From contig CAZNYN010000002.1 of assembly GCA_964577295.1 (NCBI GenBank), forward strand, positions 1 through 64,000: a stretch of 64,000 bases of DNA, read 5' to 3'. This stretch comes from CAZNYN01 sp964577295 (GTDB lineage: Bacteria > Synergistota > Synergistia > Synergistales > Synergistaceae). The position numbers and the translations under genes were made by a program. Positions within the stretch are counted from its first letter, which is position 1. Every line of letters starts with the position of its first letter. Of the stretch, positions 53,585-61,370 are shown piece by piece. The notes beneath the pieces were generated by a model. The model ran no database searches and was not told where the DNA came from. It saw only the letters and a program-made list of their open reading frames with translations.

Positions 53585-53615
53585 GGGGGCCAATATTATG
53601 GCCCCCTTTTATTTT
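53585..53615 (+). terminator. terminator after rpmA
   Basis: GGGGGCC (53585-53591) and GGCCCCC (53600-53606) form a perfect stem with an AT loop, followed by TTTTATTTT. It lies 21 bases before the obgE start, so obgE needs read-through or a promoter not seen here. Confidence 0.9.
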
Positions 53616-53635
53616 AAGAAAAACGAGGTAGCTAA

Positions 53636-55075
53636 ATGAAATTTGTAGATTCTGTTCGTATTTCCGTTAAGGCAGGCCGAGGCGGAAACGGCTGTATGAG
53701 TTTTCTCAGAGAGAGATTCAAACCTGACGGCGGTCCGGACGGCGGTAACGGAGGCAAAGGCGGAAGCATAATATTCGAAGCGACCACCAACCTTCAGACA
53801 CTTGCCGACCTCGAATATCAAAGGAACATAAAAGGCTCCAACGGAAGCCACGGAAAAGGCAGTGCCAGAAACGGCGCAGCCGGTGACGATATAGTTATAC
53901 ATGTCCCATGCGGCACAATAATTTATGACGCAGAGACAAACGAAGGTCTGGCCGACCTTGTCGAGCCTGGCGATCGTTTTATGGCCGCAAGAGGCGGCAG
54001 GGGAGGCAGAGGCAACAGGTACTTCTCCAGCTCCGCACGAAAAGCTCCGAGATTCTGCGAAAAGGGAGATATGGGAGAAGAGGCTGAAATACGCCTCGAA
54101 CTTAGGCTTATTGCCGACGTAGGGCTCGTAGGCCTCCCTAATGTAGGCAAATCCAGCATACTTGCATCAATTTCAAATGCCCAGCCAAAGATTGCAAACT
54201 ATCCCTTCACAACCCTCTCTCCGAACCTCGGCGTGCTGAATACAGGCTATGAGCGTGTTGTAATAGCGGACATTCCCGGTTTGATAGAAGGAGCTCACAT
54301 GAACAAGGGGCTTGGTCTCGATTTCCTGCGCCACATAGAGCGCAGCCGCCTTCTGATTCATGTTCTGAGCCTGGAGTCTGGAGATTTTGACCTCATGGCG
54401 GAAGAATTTAACACCATCCGCAGTGAGATGAAACTCTATGACCCGAATCTCGAAGAGCGTCCATATTTTGTTGTAGCAAACAAACTTGACGAGATAGAGG
54501 GAAATGACGAGCTTGTACCGAAACTGCGCAGCTATTTTGAGGAGAAAAACATACCCTTCTGCACTGTAAGCGCTCTTACGGATGAAGGAATTCCCGACCT
54601 TGTAAAGCAGATAATTAAATTTACAGACGCAAATCCCAGACCGCACAGCGAGGTAAGACTTTTCGCACTCGAAGAGGTTCCTCTTGACACACCGGCACCT
54701 GTGCGCAGAAGAAATAAGATACAGATAGTTGCGCTTCACGGCGGCGGCTACAAAGTCATGCACAAACAGCTTGAAAAAGCGGCAGAGCGCTACGATATGA
54801 GCCAAGATGAGAATGTTGCACGCTTTACCCTTCTGCTGCGCAAATACAAAGTAGAGCAGCTCCTGGAAGCCGCCGGCGCCAAAGAGGGAGACACGATCAA
54901 CATAGGATATACAGACTTCATATTCTATCCCGATTACTATCCCTCCGACTTTGAAGATGAATCTGCCAACGAGACAGATGCCGCCGGCGAAGACAGCGCG
55001 GAGGAACAGGAAGAAACGAGAGAGCCTGAGATCTTTGAGGTTCCTTCTGAAGAAGAAAGCGCAACCGAAGAATAA
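53636..55075 (+). CDS. obgE: Obg-family GTPase
   Basis: Essential GTPase in ribosome assembly and stress control. The glycine-rich Obg fold occupies residues 1-158 (GGNGGKGGS). The G domain begins with GLPNVGKS near 166. The OCT domain lies at about 340-425. A strongly acidic tail of about 50 residues, rich in Glu and Asp, follows. Length is 479 residues, longer than the minimal Obg because of that tail. ATG has a GAGG ribosome binding site. Confidence 0.97.
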   Translation: MKFVDSVRISVKAGRGGNGCMSFLRERFKPDGGPDGGNGGKGGSIIFEATTNLQTLADLEYQRNIKGSNGSHGKGSARNGAAGDDIVIHVPCGTIIYDAETNEGLADLVEPGDRFMAARGGRGGRGNRYFSSSARKAPRFCEKGDMGEEAEIRLELRLIADVGLVGLPNVGKSSILASISNAQPKIANYPFTTLSPNLGVLNTGYERVVIADIPGLIEGAHMNKGLGLDFLRHIERSRLLIHVLSLESGDFDLMAEEFNTIRSEMKLYDPNLEERPYFVVANKLDEIEGNDELVPKLRSYFEEKNIPFCTVSALTDEGIPDLVKQIIKFTDANPRPHSEVRLFALEEVPLDTPAPVRRRNKIQIVALHGGGYKVMHKQLEKAAERYDMSQDENVARFTLLLRKYKVEQLLEAAGAKEGDTINIGYTDFIFYPDYYPSDFEDESANETDAAGEDSAEEQEETREPEIFEVPSEEESATEE

Positions 55076-55109
55076 TTTAAAAAATAAACACTGCATCGGA
55101 GTGTGTTGA

Positions 55110-55730
55110 ATGGTTAACTCGGAAAAGCGACGTGTCGGAATCATGGGCGGAACGTTTGACCCAATACATTATGGGCATCTTCGCGCAGCAGATGACGCTC
55201 ACGCCGCTCTTGGGCTCTCGGAGGTCATATTCATCCCGACGGGACAGCCTCCGCATAAAAACAGCAAAATGCTTACCTCCGCCGAAGACAGATATATGAT
55301 GACTGTTTTGGCGACGGTAGACTGTCCGTATTTTTCGGTTTCAAGGGTGGAAGTAGACAGAAACGGGCAGAGTTATACAATAGATACTCTGAAAACCTTG
55401 CGTGCAATGAGCAAATACGAGGATGCCGAGTTCTATTTTATAACAGGACTCGATGCCGTTATGGATATCGTGTCGTGGAAAAATCCCGAGGAAATTATGC
55501 AGTTGTGCCGATTTGTAGCGGTCAGCAGATATGGTTATACTCATAAAAGAATGCAGGAACTGCCCAGAGAACTCAGCTCTGCAATAATACCATTGGAAAT
55601 ACCATTGCTTGCCATATCAAGCACAGAGCTCAGAGACAGGGTAAGGCGCAATTGGAGCATACGTTTTCTTGTTCCGCCTTCGGTTGAACAATATATTATG
55701 AAAAAAACTTTGTACAAAGAAGATAATTAA
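55110..55730 (+). CDS. nadD: nicotinate-nucleotide adenylyltransferase
   Basis: Joins nicotinate mononucleotide and ATP to form deamido-NAD, the substrate of the NadE at 27255. Nucleotidyltransferase motif GTFDPIHYGHL is at 14-24, and ISSTELRDRVR lies near the C-terminus. Length is 206 residues. GGAGTG lies ahead of the ATG. It follows obgE, as in many bacteria. Confidence 0.96.
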   Translation: MVNSEKRRVGIMGGTFDPIHYGHLRAADDAHAALGLSEVIFIPTGQPPHKNSKMLTSAEDRYMMTVLATVDCPYFSVSRVEVDRNGQSYTIDTLKTLRAMSKYEDAEFYFITGLDAVMDIVSWKNPEEIMQLCRFVAVSRYGYTHKRMQELPRELSSAIIPLEIPLLAISSTELRDRVRRNWSIRFLVPPSVEQYIMKKTLYKEDN

Positions 55731-55744
55731 CGGGGGAGTACTTT

Positions 55745-57166
55745 GTGAAAGTTTCTAAATCAGCGGTTCTCATTGTCGTATTCGCATTTGCGGCTCTTGT
55801 TGCCGGAGTCGGATTAAAATTTTATATGACCTACCACTCGGGTGCATCCGGAATATACAAAGAAATTGAAAAAAATGCCAGTCCTGACAGCAAAGAATAC
55901 GAAGCCTTGAAAGAACAGGGAAAATTCAACGTCCTGATAATGGGGGAGGACAATGTTGAAGGTTCCCGACGTTCGGATACAATCCTCTTTGCATCTGTTA
56001 ATATAAAAGACAAGAACATCAGAATACTTTCGCTGCCCAGAGACACACGAGTGGAAATACCCGGACACGGCACACAGAAGCTTAACCACGCATTTGCATA
56101 CGGCGGACACGACCTAATGACAGAAACGGTTGAGAGATACATAGGAGAACCGATTCTCTACTATGTCGTTGTTGATTATGACAGCTTTCCCGCTCTGATA
56201 GACATTATGGGCGGAGTTGAGATTGACGTTAAGAAGAGAATGCGCTATGTTGACAGAGCCGGCAAACTGGACATAAACATACAGCCAGGACTTCAGACAA
56301 TGGACGGAAAAACAGCGCTGCACTTCGTACGATTCCGTAAAGACGCCCTCGGTGACATAGGACGAGTTCAAAGACAGCAACAGTTTGTAAAAGCGTTAAT
56401 CAAAAAAGCTTATGATCCGACCGCGATTATAAAAATCCCAGAACTGATAGGGCAAATGGCTAAACTTTTCAGAACGGATATGACGCCTACTCTTGCTATA
56501 CAGCTTGGCGGTTTTGTCAGCAATGAAATAGGAAGAGACAAAATCTTCTTCTCAACACTGCACGGAGAGGCCAGAACTATAGACAGGCTAAGCTACTGGA
56601 TAGGTGATATCGATACAACAAAGTCATTCTTAAATGCGTCGCTTGATGTACTCTTGTCAGGCGATATAGATACAAAAACTACATCTAAGAATAATTTTTC
56701 GGGGCTGTCGCTATCATACACAAACGCGCTTGACGAAGCTCCGTCATCGGCGCAGAATACATCCAAAGATACAAACAGCCCTTCAAAGCAGGAGAAGCAA
56801 GAGCTGACAAAAGAAGAAATGACAAAAATCATAAAATCCATCCCAGACTCCGTAGCAGTCCTGAACGGAACAGGCAAAGCCGGAGTGGGGCAGGAAGTGG
56901 CAGTCCGCCTTCAGACATTGGGAATCGATGTTCTTGACACAGGAAACGCCAAACATTTTGACTACCAGACATCCAATGTTATTTACCCCGTAAATTCGGA
57001 TGCAAAATCAGTAGAGACAGCTAAAATGCTCGGCAGCTTCTTGGAAGTTCCCAAAAATTTGGTACGTCCAAGCAAACAGGCATTTTATGCTTCGATAATA
57101 CTGGGGCATGACTACAAAAGAATCGTCAAACTTTTAGATCAATATATTTCCATACAGAACAAATAA
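55745..57166 (+). CDS. LytR-CpsA-Psr (LCP) family protein with C-terminal LytR_C domain
   Basis: Membrane-anchored phosphotransferase that moves lipid-linked glycans to the wall or another acceptor. One N-terminal transmembrane helix (about 7-25) anchors it. The LCP domain shows RRSDTILF near 75, LSLPRDTRVEIP near 95, and the arginine-rich HFVRFRKDALGDIGRVQRQQ near 200. A LytR_C domain closes the protein (about 370-455). The start is GTG with GGGGGAG 6 bases upstream. It may act on the WecA/WecB product. Confidence 0.92.
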   Translation: MKVSKSAVLIVVFAFAALVAGVGLKFYMTYHSGASGIYKEIEKNASPDSKEYEALKEQGKFNVLIMGEDNVEGSRRSDTILFASVNIKDKNIRILSLPRDTRVEIPGHGTQKLNHAFAYGGHDLMTETVERYIGEPILYYVVVDYDSFPALIDIMGGVEIDVKKRMRYVDRAGKLDINIQPGLQTMDGKTALHFVRFRKDALGDIGRVQRQQQFVKALIKKAYDPTAIIKIPELIGQMAKLFRTDMTPTLAIQLGGFVSNEIGRDKIFFSTLHGEARTIDRLSYWIGDIDTTKSFLNASLDVLLSGDIDTKTTSKNNFSGLSLSYTNALDEAPSSAQNTSKDTNSPSKQEKQELTKEEMTKIIKSIPDSVAVLNGTGKAGVGQEVAVRLQTLGIDVLDTGNAKHFDYQTSNVIYPVNSDAKSVETAKMLGSFLEVPKNLVRPSKQAFYASIILGHDYKRIVKLLDQYISIQNK

Positions 57167-57184
57167 GAAAGGGTGTTTAACATA

Positions 57185-57547
57185 ATGGACGAAAAAGAAA
57201 AATTTTACGAACAATACAAACCATTGGTAGATGCGCTGCTTGATAAACATGCCATAGAGGTAACAGTTCACAACCTAAGTGAGGTTTCCACCTTTACGGA
57301 AGCTTTTATCGTAGCCATAGCAAGATCTGACATACATGCCAGAACGCTTAAGGAAACTGCGGGCGACATGCTTGACGAGATGAATCTGCCGCACAAAGTG
57401 GAGGGTGAGGACAGCTCAAAATGGTGCCTCATGGATGCGGGGCACATAATAGTAAATATTCTCAGCAAAGACGGAAACGACTATTACCGCTTAGATTCAC
57501 TCTGGGGGGATGCTCCCGTCGCCAAGTTCAAGGACATTGACGATTAA
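57185..57547 (+). CDS. rsfS: ribosomal silencing factor RsfS
   Basis: Blocks joining of the ribosomal subunits in starvation by binding L14. Conserved features are LSEVSTFTEAFIVAIA near the N-terminus and WCLMDAGHIIVNIL near the C-terminus. About 120 residues. The ATG at 57185 has AAAGGGTG 9 bases upstream. It lies after the LCP gene; nadD-to-rsfS is a common order. Confidence 0.95.
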   Translation: MDEKEKFYEQYKPLVDALLDKHAIEVTVHNLSEVSTFTEAFIVAIARSDIHARTLKETAGDMLDEMNLPHKVEGEDSSKWCLMDAGHIIVNILSKDGNDYYRLDSLWGDAPVAKFKDIDD

Positions 57548-57574
57548 CTTATATTTTTTATAGGACAGAATAAA

Positions 57575-57937
57575 ATGAACTGCATATTTTGTTTAATCAA
57601 AGATTACGTACTCGAGAACGACCTTTTCTACTCGGTCTATGACAAAACTCCAGTAAACGAAGGGCACATGCTGCTGATATCAAAGAGACATGCGGCAACG
57701 TACTTTGACCTTACAAAAGAGGAACAGTCCGCATTGCTTGATATACTGGACTCGGCAAAAAAACTTTTAGATGAAAAGTTCCACCCCGATGGCTACAACA
57801 TCGGCATAAACTGCGGCGAATGCTCGGGGCAAAGCGTAATGCATATGCATTTGCATTTGATACCGCGCTACAAAGGTGATACGAACTCACCGCAAGGCGG
57901 AGTACGCGGAGTAATTCCCGAAAAGATGGGATACTAG
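57575..57937 (+). CDS. HIT-family protein
   Basis: Small nucleotide hydrolase or transferase of the histidine triad superfamily. The triad is visible as MHMHLHLIPR with His90, His92 and His94. The N-terminus carries a CIFC pair typical of zinc-binding HIT proteins. Length is 120 residues. No strong ribosome binding site is visible at the ATG. A strong terminator follows. Confidence 0.95.
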   Translation: MNCIFCLIKDYVLENDLFYSVYDKTPVNEGHMLLISKRHAATYFDLTKEEQSALLDILDSAKKLLDEKFHPDGYNIGINCGECSGQSVMHMHLHLIPRYKGDTNSPQGGVRGVIPEKMGY

Positions 57938-57944
57938 TAAAAAC

Positions 57945-57988
57945 AAAAATACCCCCATAGCAACCATGCTCATGGGGGTATTTTTTCG
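57945..57988 (+). terminator. intrinsic terminator after the HIT gene
   Basis: ATACCCCCAT (57949-57958) pairs with ATGGGGGTAT (57972-57981) and is followed by six T residues. Confidence 0.93.
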
Positions 57989-58000
57989 GAATACATAATG

Positions 58001-58060
58001 TCCTATAATATATCTTATGTTATTTTATCATATAAAATAACATAAGATCTTGTTATAGGA
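58001..58060. repeat. 60-bp AT-rich near-perfect inverted repeat
   Basis: Inner arms ATCTTATGTTATTTTAT (58012-58028) and their exact complement (58032-58048) flank CAT. Outer arms TCCTATAA (58001-58008) and TTATAGGA (58053-58060) extend the symmetry across small mismatched joints. It lies between the convergent HIT and tpiA genes. It could act as a bidirectional terminator, a protein-binding site or the remnant of a small element. Confidence 0.75.
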
Positions 58061-58161
58061 ACATATATAGATATCTGTTTTCATGTAGTTTTCTTGTCTT
58101 ATAATTTTTATAACAGTACAATTTTTATCTTTGCTTGTCAATTATATGCGTATTCTTATTC

Positions 58162-58953
58162 TTATATATTCGGCAGAGATTCTATTATTTTTACAAAACT
58201 TTCCGCATTTAATGACGCGCCTCCGATAAGAAGTCCGTCAATATCTTTTTGATTAAGTATTTCACCAGAGTTTTCCGGTTTGGCGCTGCCTCCGTAAAGA
58301 ACGATAATTTTGTCCGCAGCATCTTTTCCATAGGCTGTATTTATAAGCCCTCGTATGTATTTACAGACATTCTGCGCATCGGTCGGACTTGCCGTTCTGC
58401 CTGTTCCGATTGCCCATACGGGTTCATAAGCTATGATGACGTTGTCTGCCAAAGCTGCCGGCTTTACACCAAGCAATGCGCCTTTAAGCTGATCTGCTAT
58501 GACATCGTACGTTCTGTCTGATTCACGTTCTTCCAGGGTTTCTCCGACACAGAGCACAGAAACAAGCCCGGCTTGGTATGAGGACGATATTTTTCTGTTT
58601 ACGTCACAATCTGTCTCATGAAATATGTGACGTCTTTCACTATGTCCTATAATTACATGGGTACACTTTGCTTCGATAAGCATAGAAGCCGATATTTCGC
58701 CTGTAAAGGCCCCTTCTCGTTCCCAATGGATATTCTGGCCTCCGACTATAAGGGGGTTCGCTCCTTTGGCTTTTATTGCGCTTTCTATTGATATTGCAGG
58801 CGGAAATATTGCTATTTCGAGTTTTTTTTCATCCAGTGCATCTGTTATTTTTGTTTTGCCTGCAATGTTTTCAACGATTTTATTTATCAAATTGTATGCT
58901 GCAGATGGTCCGTTGTACATTTTCCAATTGCCGGCTATGAATTTCCTGCGCAT
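58162..58953 (-). CDS. tpiA: triose-phosphate isomerase
   Basis: Interconverts dihydroxyacetone phosphate and glyceraldehyde 3-phosphate. Catalytic His is in VIIGHSERR and the catalytic Glu in AYEPVWAIGTG; NWKMY near the N-terminus holds the active-site Lys. Product is 263 residues. The ATG at 58953 has GGAGGG upstream. It follows pgk with a hairpin between them. Confidence 0.97.
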   Translation of the reverse strand: MRRKFIAGNWKMYNGPSAAYNLINKIVENIAGKTKITDALDEKKLEIAIFPPAISIESAIKAKGANPLIVGGQNIHWEREGAFTGEISASMLIEAKCTHVIIGHSERRHIFHETDCDVNRKISSSYQAGLVSVLCVGETLEERESDRTYDVIADQLKGALLGVKPAALADNVIIAYEPVWAIGTGRTASPTDAQNVCKYIRGLINTAYGKDAADKIIVLYGGSAKPENSGEILNQKDIDGLLIGGASLNAESFVKIIESLPNI

Positions 58954-58990
58954 TTGTTTACCCTCCAAGTAACCGCAATGTGTAGAAAAC

Positions 58991-59029
58991 AAGGGTGATT
59001 ACATCCCTATACGGGAGGAAATCACCCTT
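58991..59029 (-). terminator. hairpin between pgk and tpiA
   Basis: AAGGGTGATT and AATCACCCTT are perfect 10-base arms, and on the minus strand GTTTTC follows. A weak terminator or processing hairpin that could lower tpiA relative to gap and pgk. Confidence 0.6.
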
Positions 59030-59043
59030 GTGATTATTTTACG

Positions 59044-60231
59044 TTATATTATGTAAGGCTCGATACCGGGGAGCATTTTTCCTTCAAAAAATTCAAGGCT
59101 TGCTCCGCCTCCCGTTGAGACATGTGATACTTTGTCCTCATATTTGAACAGAGCTACTGCCGCAGCCGAGTCTCCCCCGCCGACAACGGTGAGAGCACCC
59201 AGTTTGGTTGCGTCAGCAAGTGCCGCAGCTATCGCCTGCGTGCCTTTCGAGAAGGCGGGCATTTCAAAGACTCCCATAGGACCGTTCCAGAGCACTGTTT
59301 TTGCTTCTTTTATGATTTTGGCAAATTCTTCCGCGCTCTTAGGCCCTATGTCCAGCCCCAGTTTGTCCGAAGGAATCGCATCGGATGAAACGACAGAATA
59401 AGGCGAATCCGCTTTAAACTCGTCGGCAGCGATTATATCTGACGGCAGAACTATTTGTACACCGAGTTTTTCGGCTTTCTGGAGCATTTCTGCGGCAAAG
59501 TCCAATTTATCCGCCTCGCAGAGGGATGTGCCTATCTCATAGCCCTTGGCTTTTAAGAATGTAAAGGCCATGCCTCCCCCGATGAGTATGGTGTCGACTT
59601 TTGTCATCATGTTTTCGACAACGGCTATTTTATCGGATACTTTAGCACCGCCTAATATAAGAACAAAGGGGTTTTTGGGGTTATCGCGCACTGCACTGAG
59701 CATTTCTATCTCGCGAAGGATGAGTTTTCCGCAGAAAGAAGGAAGGATTTCCGCAGCTGCACGTGTTGAGGCATGAGCTCTGTGTGATGCGCTGAATGCA
59801 TCCATCACAAAAACATCAAATCCTTTCGCAAGTTTTTTTGCAAACTCACCGTCGTTTTTTTCTTCTTCAGGATAGAACCTCATATTTTCGAGAAGGAGTA
59901 TTTCTCCCTCTTTCCATGCGCTTACGGCAGAAGCAACTTCTTCTCCGATGCAGTCGGGGACAAATTTGACATTCCAGCCTGTGATTTTTGCAAGCTCATC
60001 TCCGACAGGCCTAAGTGTATATTTCAAGTTTACCTGCCCTTTGGGTCTTCCTAAATGTGAGATAAGAGCTACTTTGGCTCCTGCTTCAAGAAGTGCTTTT
60101 ATGGTTGGTATATGGGCTCTAATGCGCGTATCGTCACTGACGGCTCCATCAGCGGTAGGAACGTTGAAGTCCACACGTACCAATACTTTTTTACTCTGCA
60201 CATCTGAGGGAGAAAATGTTTTGAGCTCCAT
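59044..60231 (-). CDS. pgk: phosphoglycerate kinase
   Basis: Makes ATP and 3-phosphoglycerate from 1,3-bisphosphoglycerate. Motifs include VRVDFNVPTADG near the N-terminus, SHLGRPKG and the nucleotide-binding GGGDSAAAV near the C-terminus. Length is 395 residues and it is unfused. Its ATG is 2 bases after the gap stop. Its product is the SerA substrate. Confidence 0.98.
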   Translation of the reverse strand: MELKTFSPSDVQSKKVLVRVDFNVPTADGAVSDDTRIRAHIPTIKALLEAGAKVALISHLGRPKGQVNLKYTLRPVGDELAKITGWNVKFVPDCIGEEVASAVSAWKEGEILLLENMRFYPEEEKNDGEFAKKLAKGFDVFVMDAFSASHRAHASTRAAAEILPSFCGKLILREIEMLSAVRDNPKNPFVLILGGAKVSDKIAVVENMMTKVDTILIGGGMAFTFLKAKGYEIGTSLCEADKLDFAAEMLQKAEKLGVQIVLPSDIIAADEFKADSPYSVVSSDAIPSDKLGLDIGPKSAEEFAKIIKEAKTVLWNGPMGVFEMPAFSKGTQAIAAALADATKLGALTVVGGGDSAAAVALFKYEDKVSHVSTGGGASLEFFEGKMLPGIEPYII

Positions 60232-60233
60232 GA

Positions 60234-61259
60234 CTAGAGTCCCTTTGAGAGCATATAGTCCGCCAGGTCCACCATTCTGCAGCTATATCCCCACTCGTTG
60301 TCATACCATGCAAGGACTTTTACAAGATTGTCGCCGATTACCATTGTGTTGTTGGGTGCGAAGATTGATGAGCGGCTGTCTCCGACGAAGTCCATAGAAA
60401 CAAGGTCGTCGGTCTCATAACCGAGTATTCCCTTAAGAGGTCCTTCCGAGTATTCTTTCATTGCCGCATTGACATCTTCTGCAGTAACTTTTTTTGCAAG
60501 TTTCACTGTCAGGTCTACAACGGAAACGGTCGGAGTCGGAACTCTCAGCGCAAATCCGTTAAGTTTTCCCTTAAGTTCTGGCATTACCAACGAAATAGCC
60601 TTTGCAGCACCGGTGCTTGTCGGTATTATCGAAAGAGCCGCACCTCTTCCGCGCGAAGGTGTTTTCTTGTGCGAACGGTCGAGTATAACCTGATCGTTTG
60701 TGTATGAGTGGATTGTGTTCATAAGGCCTTCGACTATGCCGAATCTCTCGCTGAGAACCCTGCATACCGGTGCTAAGCAGTTTGTTGTGCATGAAGCGTT
60801 TGATATGACATTGTGCTTTGCCGGGTCATATATACCTTCGTTTACACCCATGACTATTGTGGCGTCGACGCCGTTTGCCGCTGCGGAGATTATGACTTTC
60901 TTCGCTCCTGCGTCAATATGAGCATTTGAAGCGCCTTCTTTTGTCAGATTACCGGTGCATTCGATGACAAGGTCTATTCCGAGTTCTTTCCAAGGCAGTT
61001 TTGTCGGGTCGGGCTGTACAATGGTCTCTATTCTGTGGCCGTTTATGACCATTGCATTCTCTTCCACCTGCACATCTCCCGGGAACCTGCGGTAGACTGA
61101 GTCATACTTGAAGAGATACGCCAGGGAATCAGCAGGAGTGCGGCTGTTGATTGCAACTATCTCAAATTCGTGTTCTGCGCCTGGATTCATAAACATTGAA
61201 CGCAGAGAAAGGCGTCCTATACGCCCAAATCCGTTAATTGCCACTTTATACTTTGCCAT
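60234..61259 (-). CDS. gap: glyceraldehyde-3-phosphate dehydrogenase
   Basis: NAD-dependent glycolytic enzyme. Rossmann motif INGFGRIGR is near the N-terminus. The catalytic cysteine is in NASCTTNCLAP. Product is 341 residues from the ATG at 61259, which has AAGGAGG upstream. It opens the gap-pgk-tpiA operon. Confidence 0.97.
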   Translation of the reverse strand: MAKYKVAINGFGRIGRLSLRSMFMNPGAEHEFEIVAINSRTPADSLAYLFKYDSVYRRFPGDVQVEENAMVINGHRIETIVQPDPTKLPWKELGIDLVIECTGNLTKEGASNAHIDAGAKKVIISAAANGVDATIVMGVNEGIYDPAKHNVISNASCTTNCLAPVCRVLSERFGIVEGLMNTIHSYTNDQVILDRSHKKTPSRGRGAALSIIPTSTGAAKAISLVMPELKGKLNGFALRVPTPTVSVVDLTVKLAKKVTAEDVNAAMKEYSEGPLKGILGYETDDLVSMDFVGDSRSSIFAPNNTMVIGDNLVKVLAWYDNEWGYSCRMVDLADYMLSKGL

Positions 61260-61302
61260 GATAAGTGCCTCCTTGAATTTTTGTATTGCTATTCTATAAA
61301 TC

Positions 61303-61337
61303 AAACATGCTGATAATGAAAATCTACCAGCATGTTT
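61303..61337 (-). terminator. hairpin between the debranching enzyme gene and gap
   Basis: AAACATGCTG (61303-61312) and CAGCATGTTT (61328-61337) are perfect 10-base arms with a T-rich trail on the minus strand. It may terminate the upstream gene. It also sits immediately downstream of a candidate gap promoter (TTGCAA, 16 bases, TATATT; forward 61338-61365), so it could instead be an operator or leader hairpin. Confidence 0.6.
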
Positions 61338-61370
61338 AATATACTTTAATAATTTAAATTTGCAAGAGAA

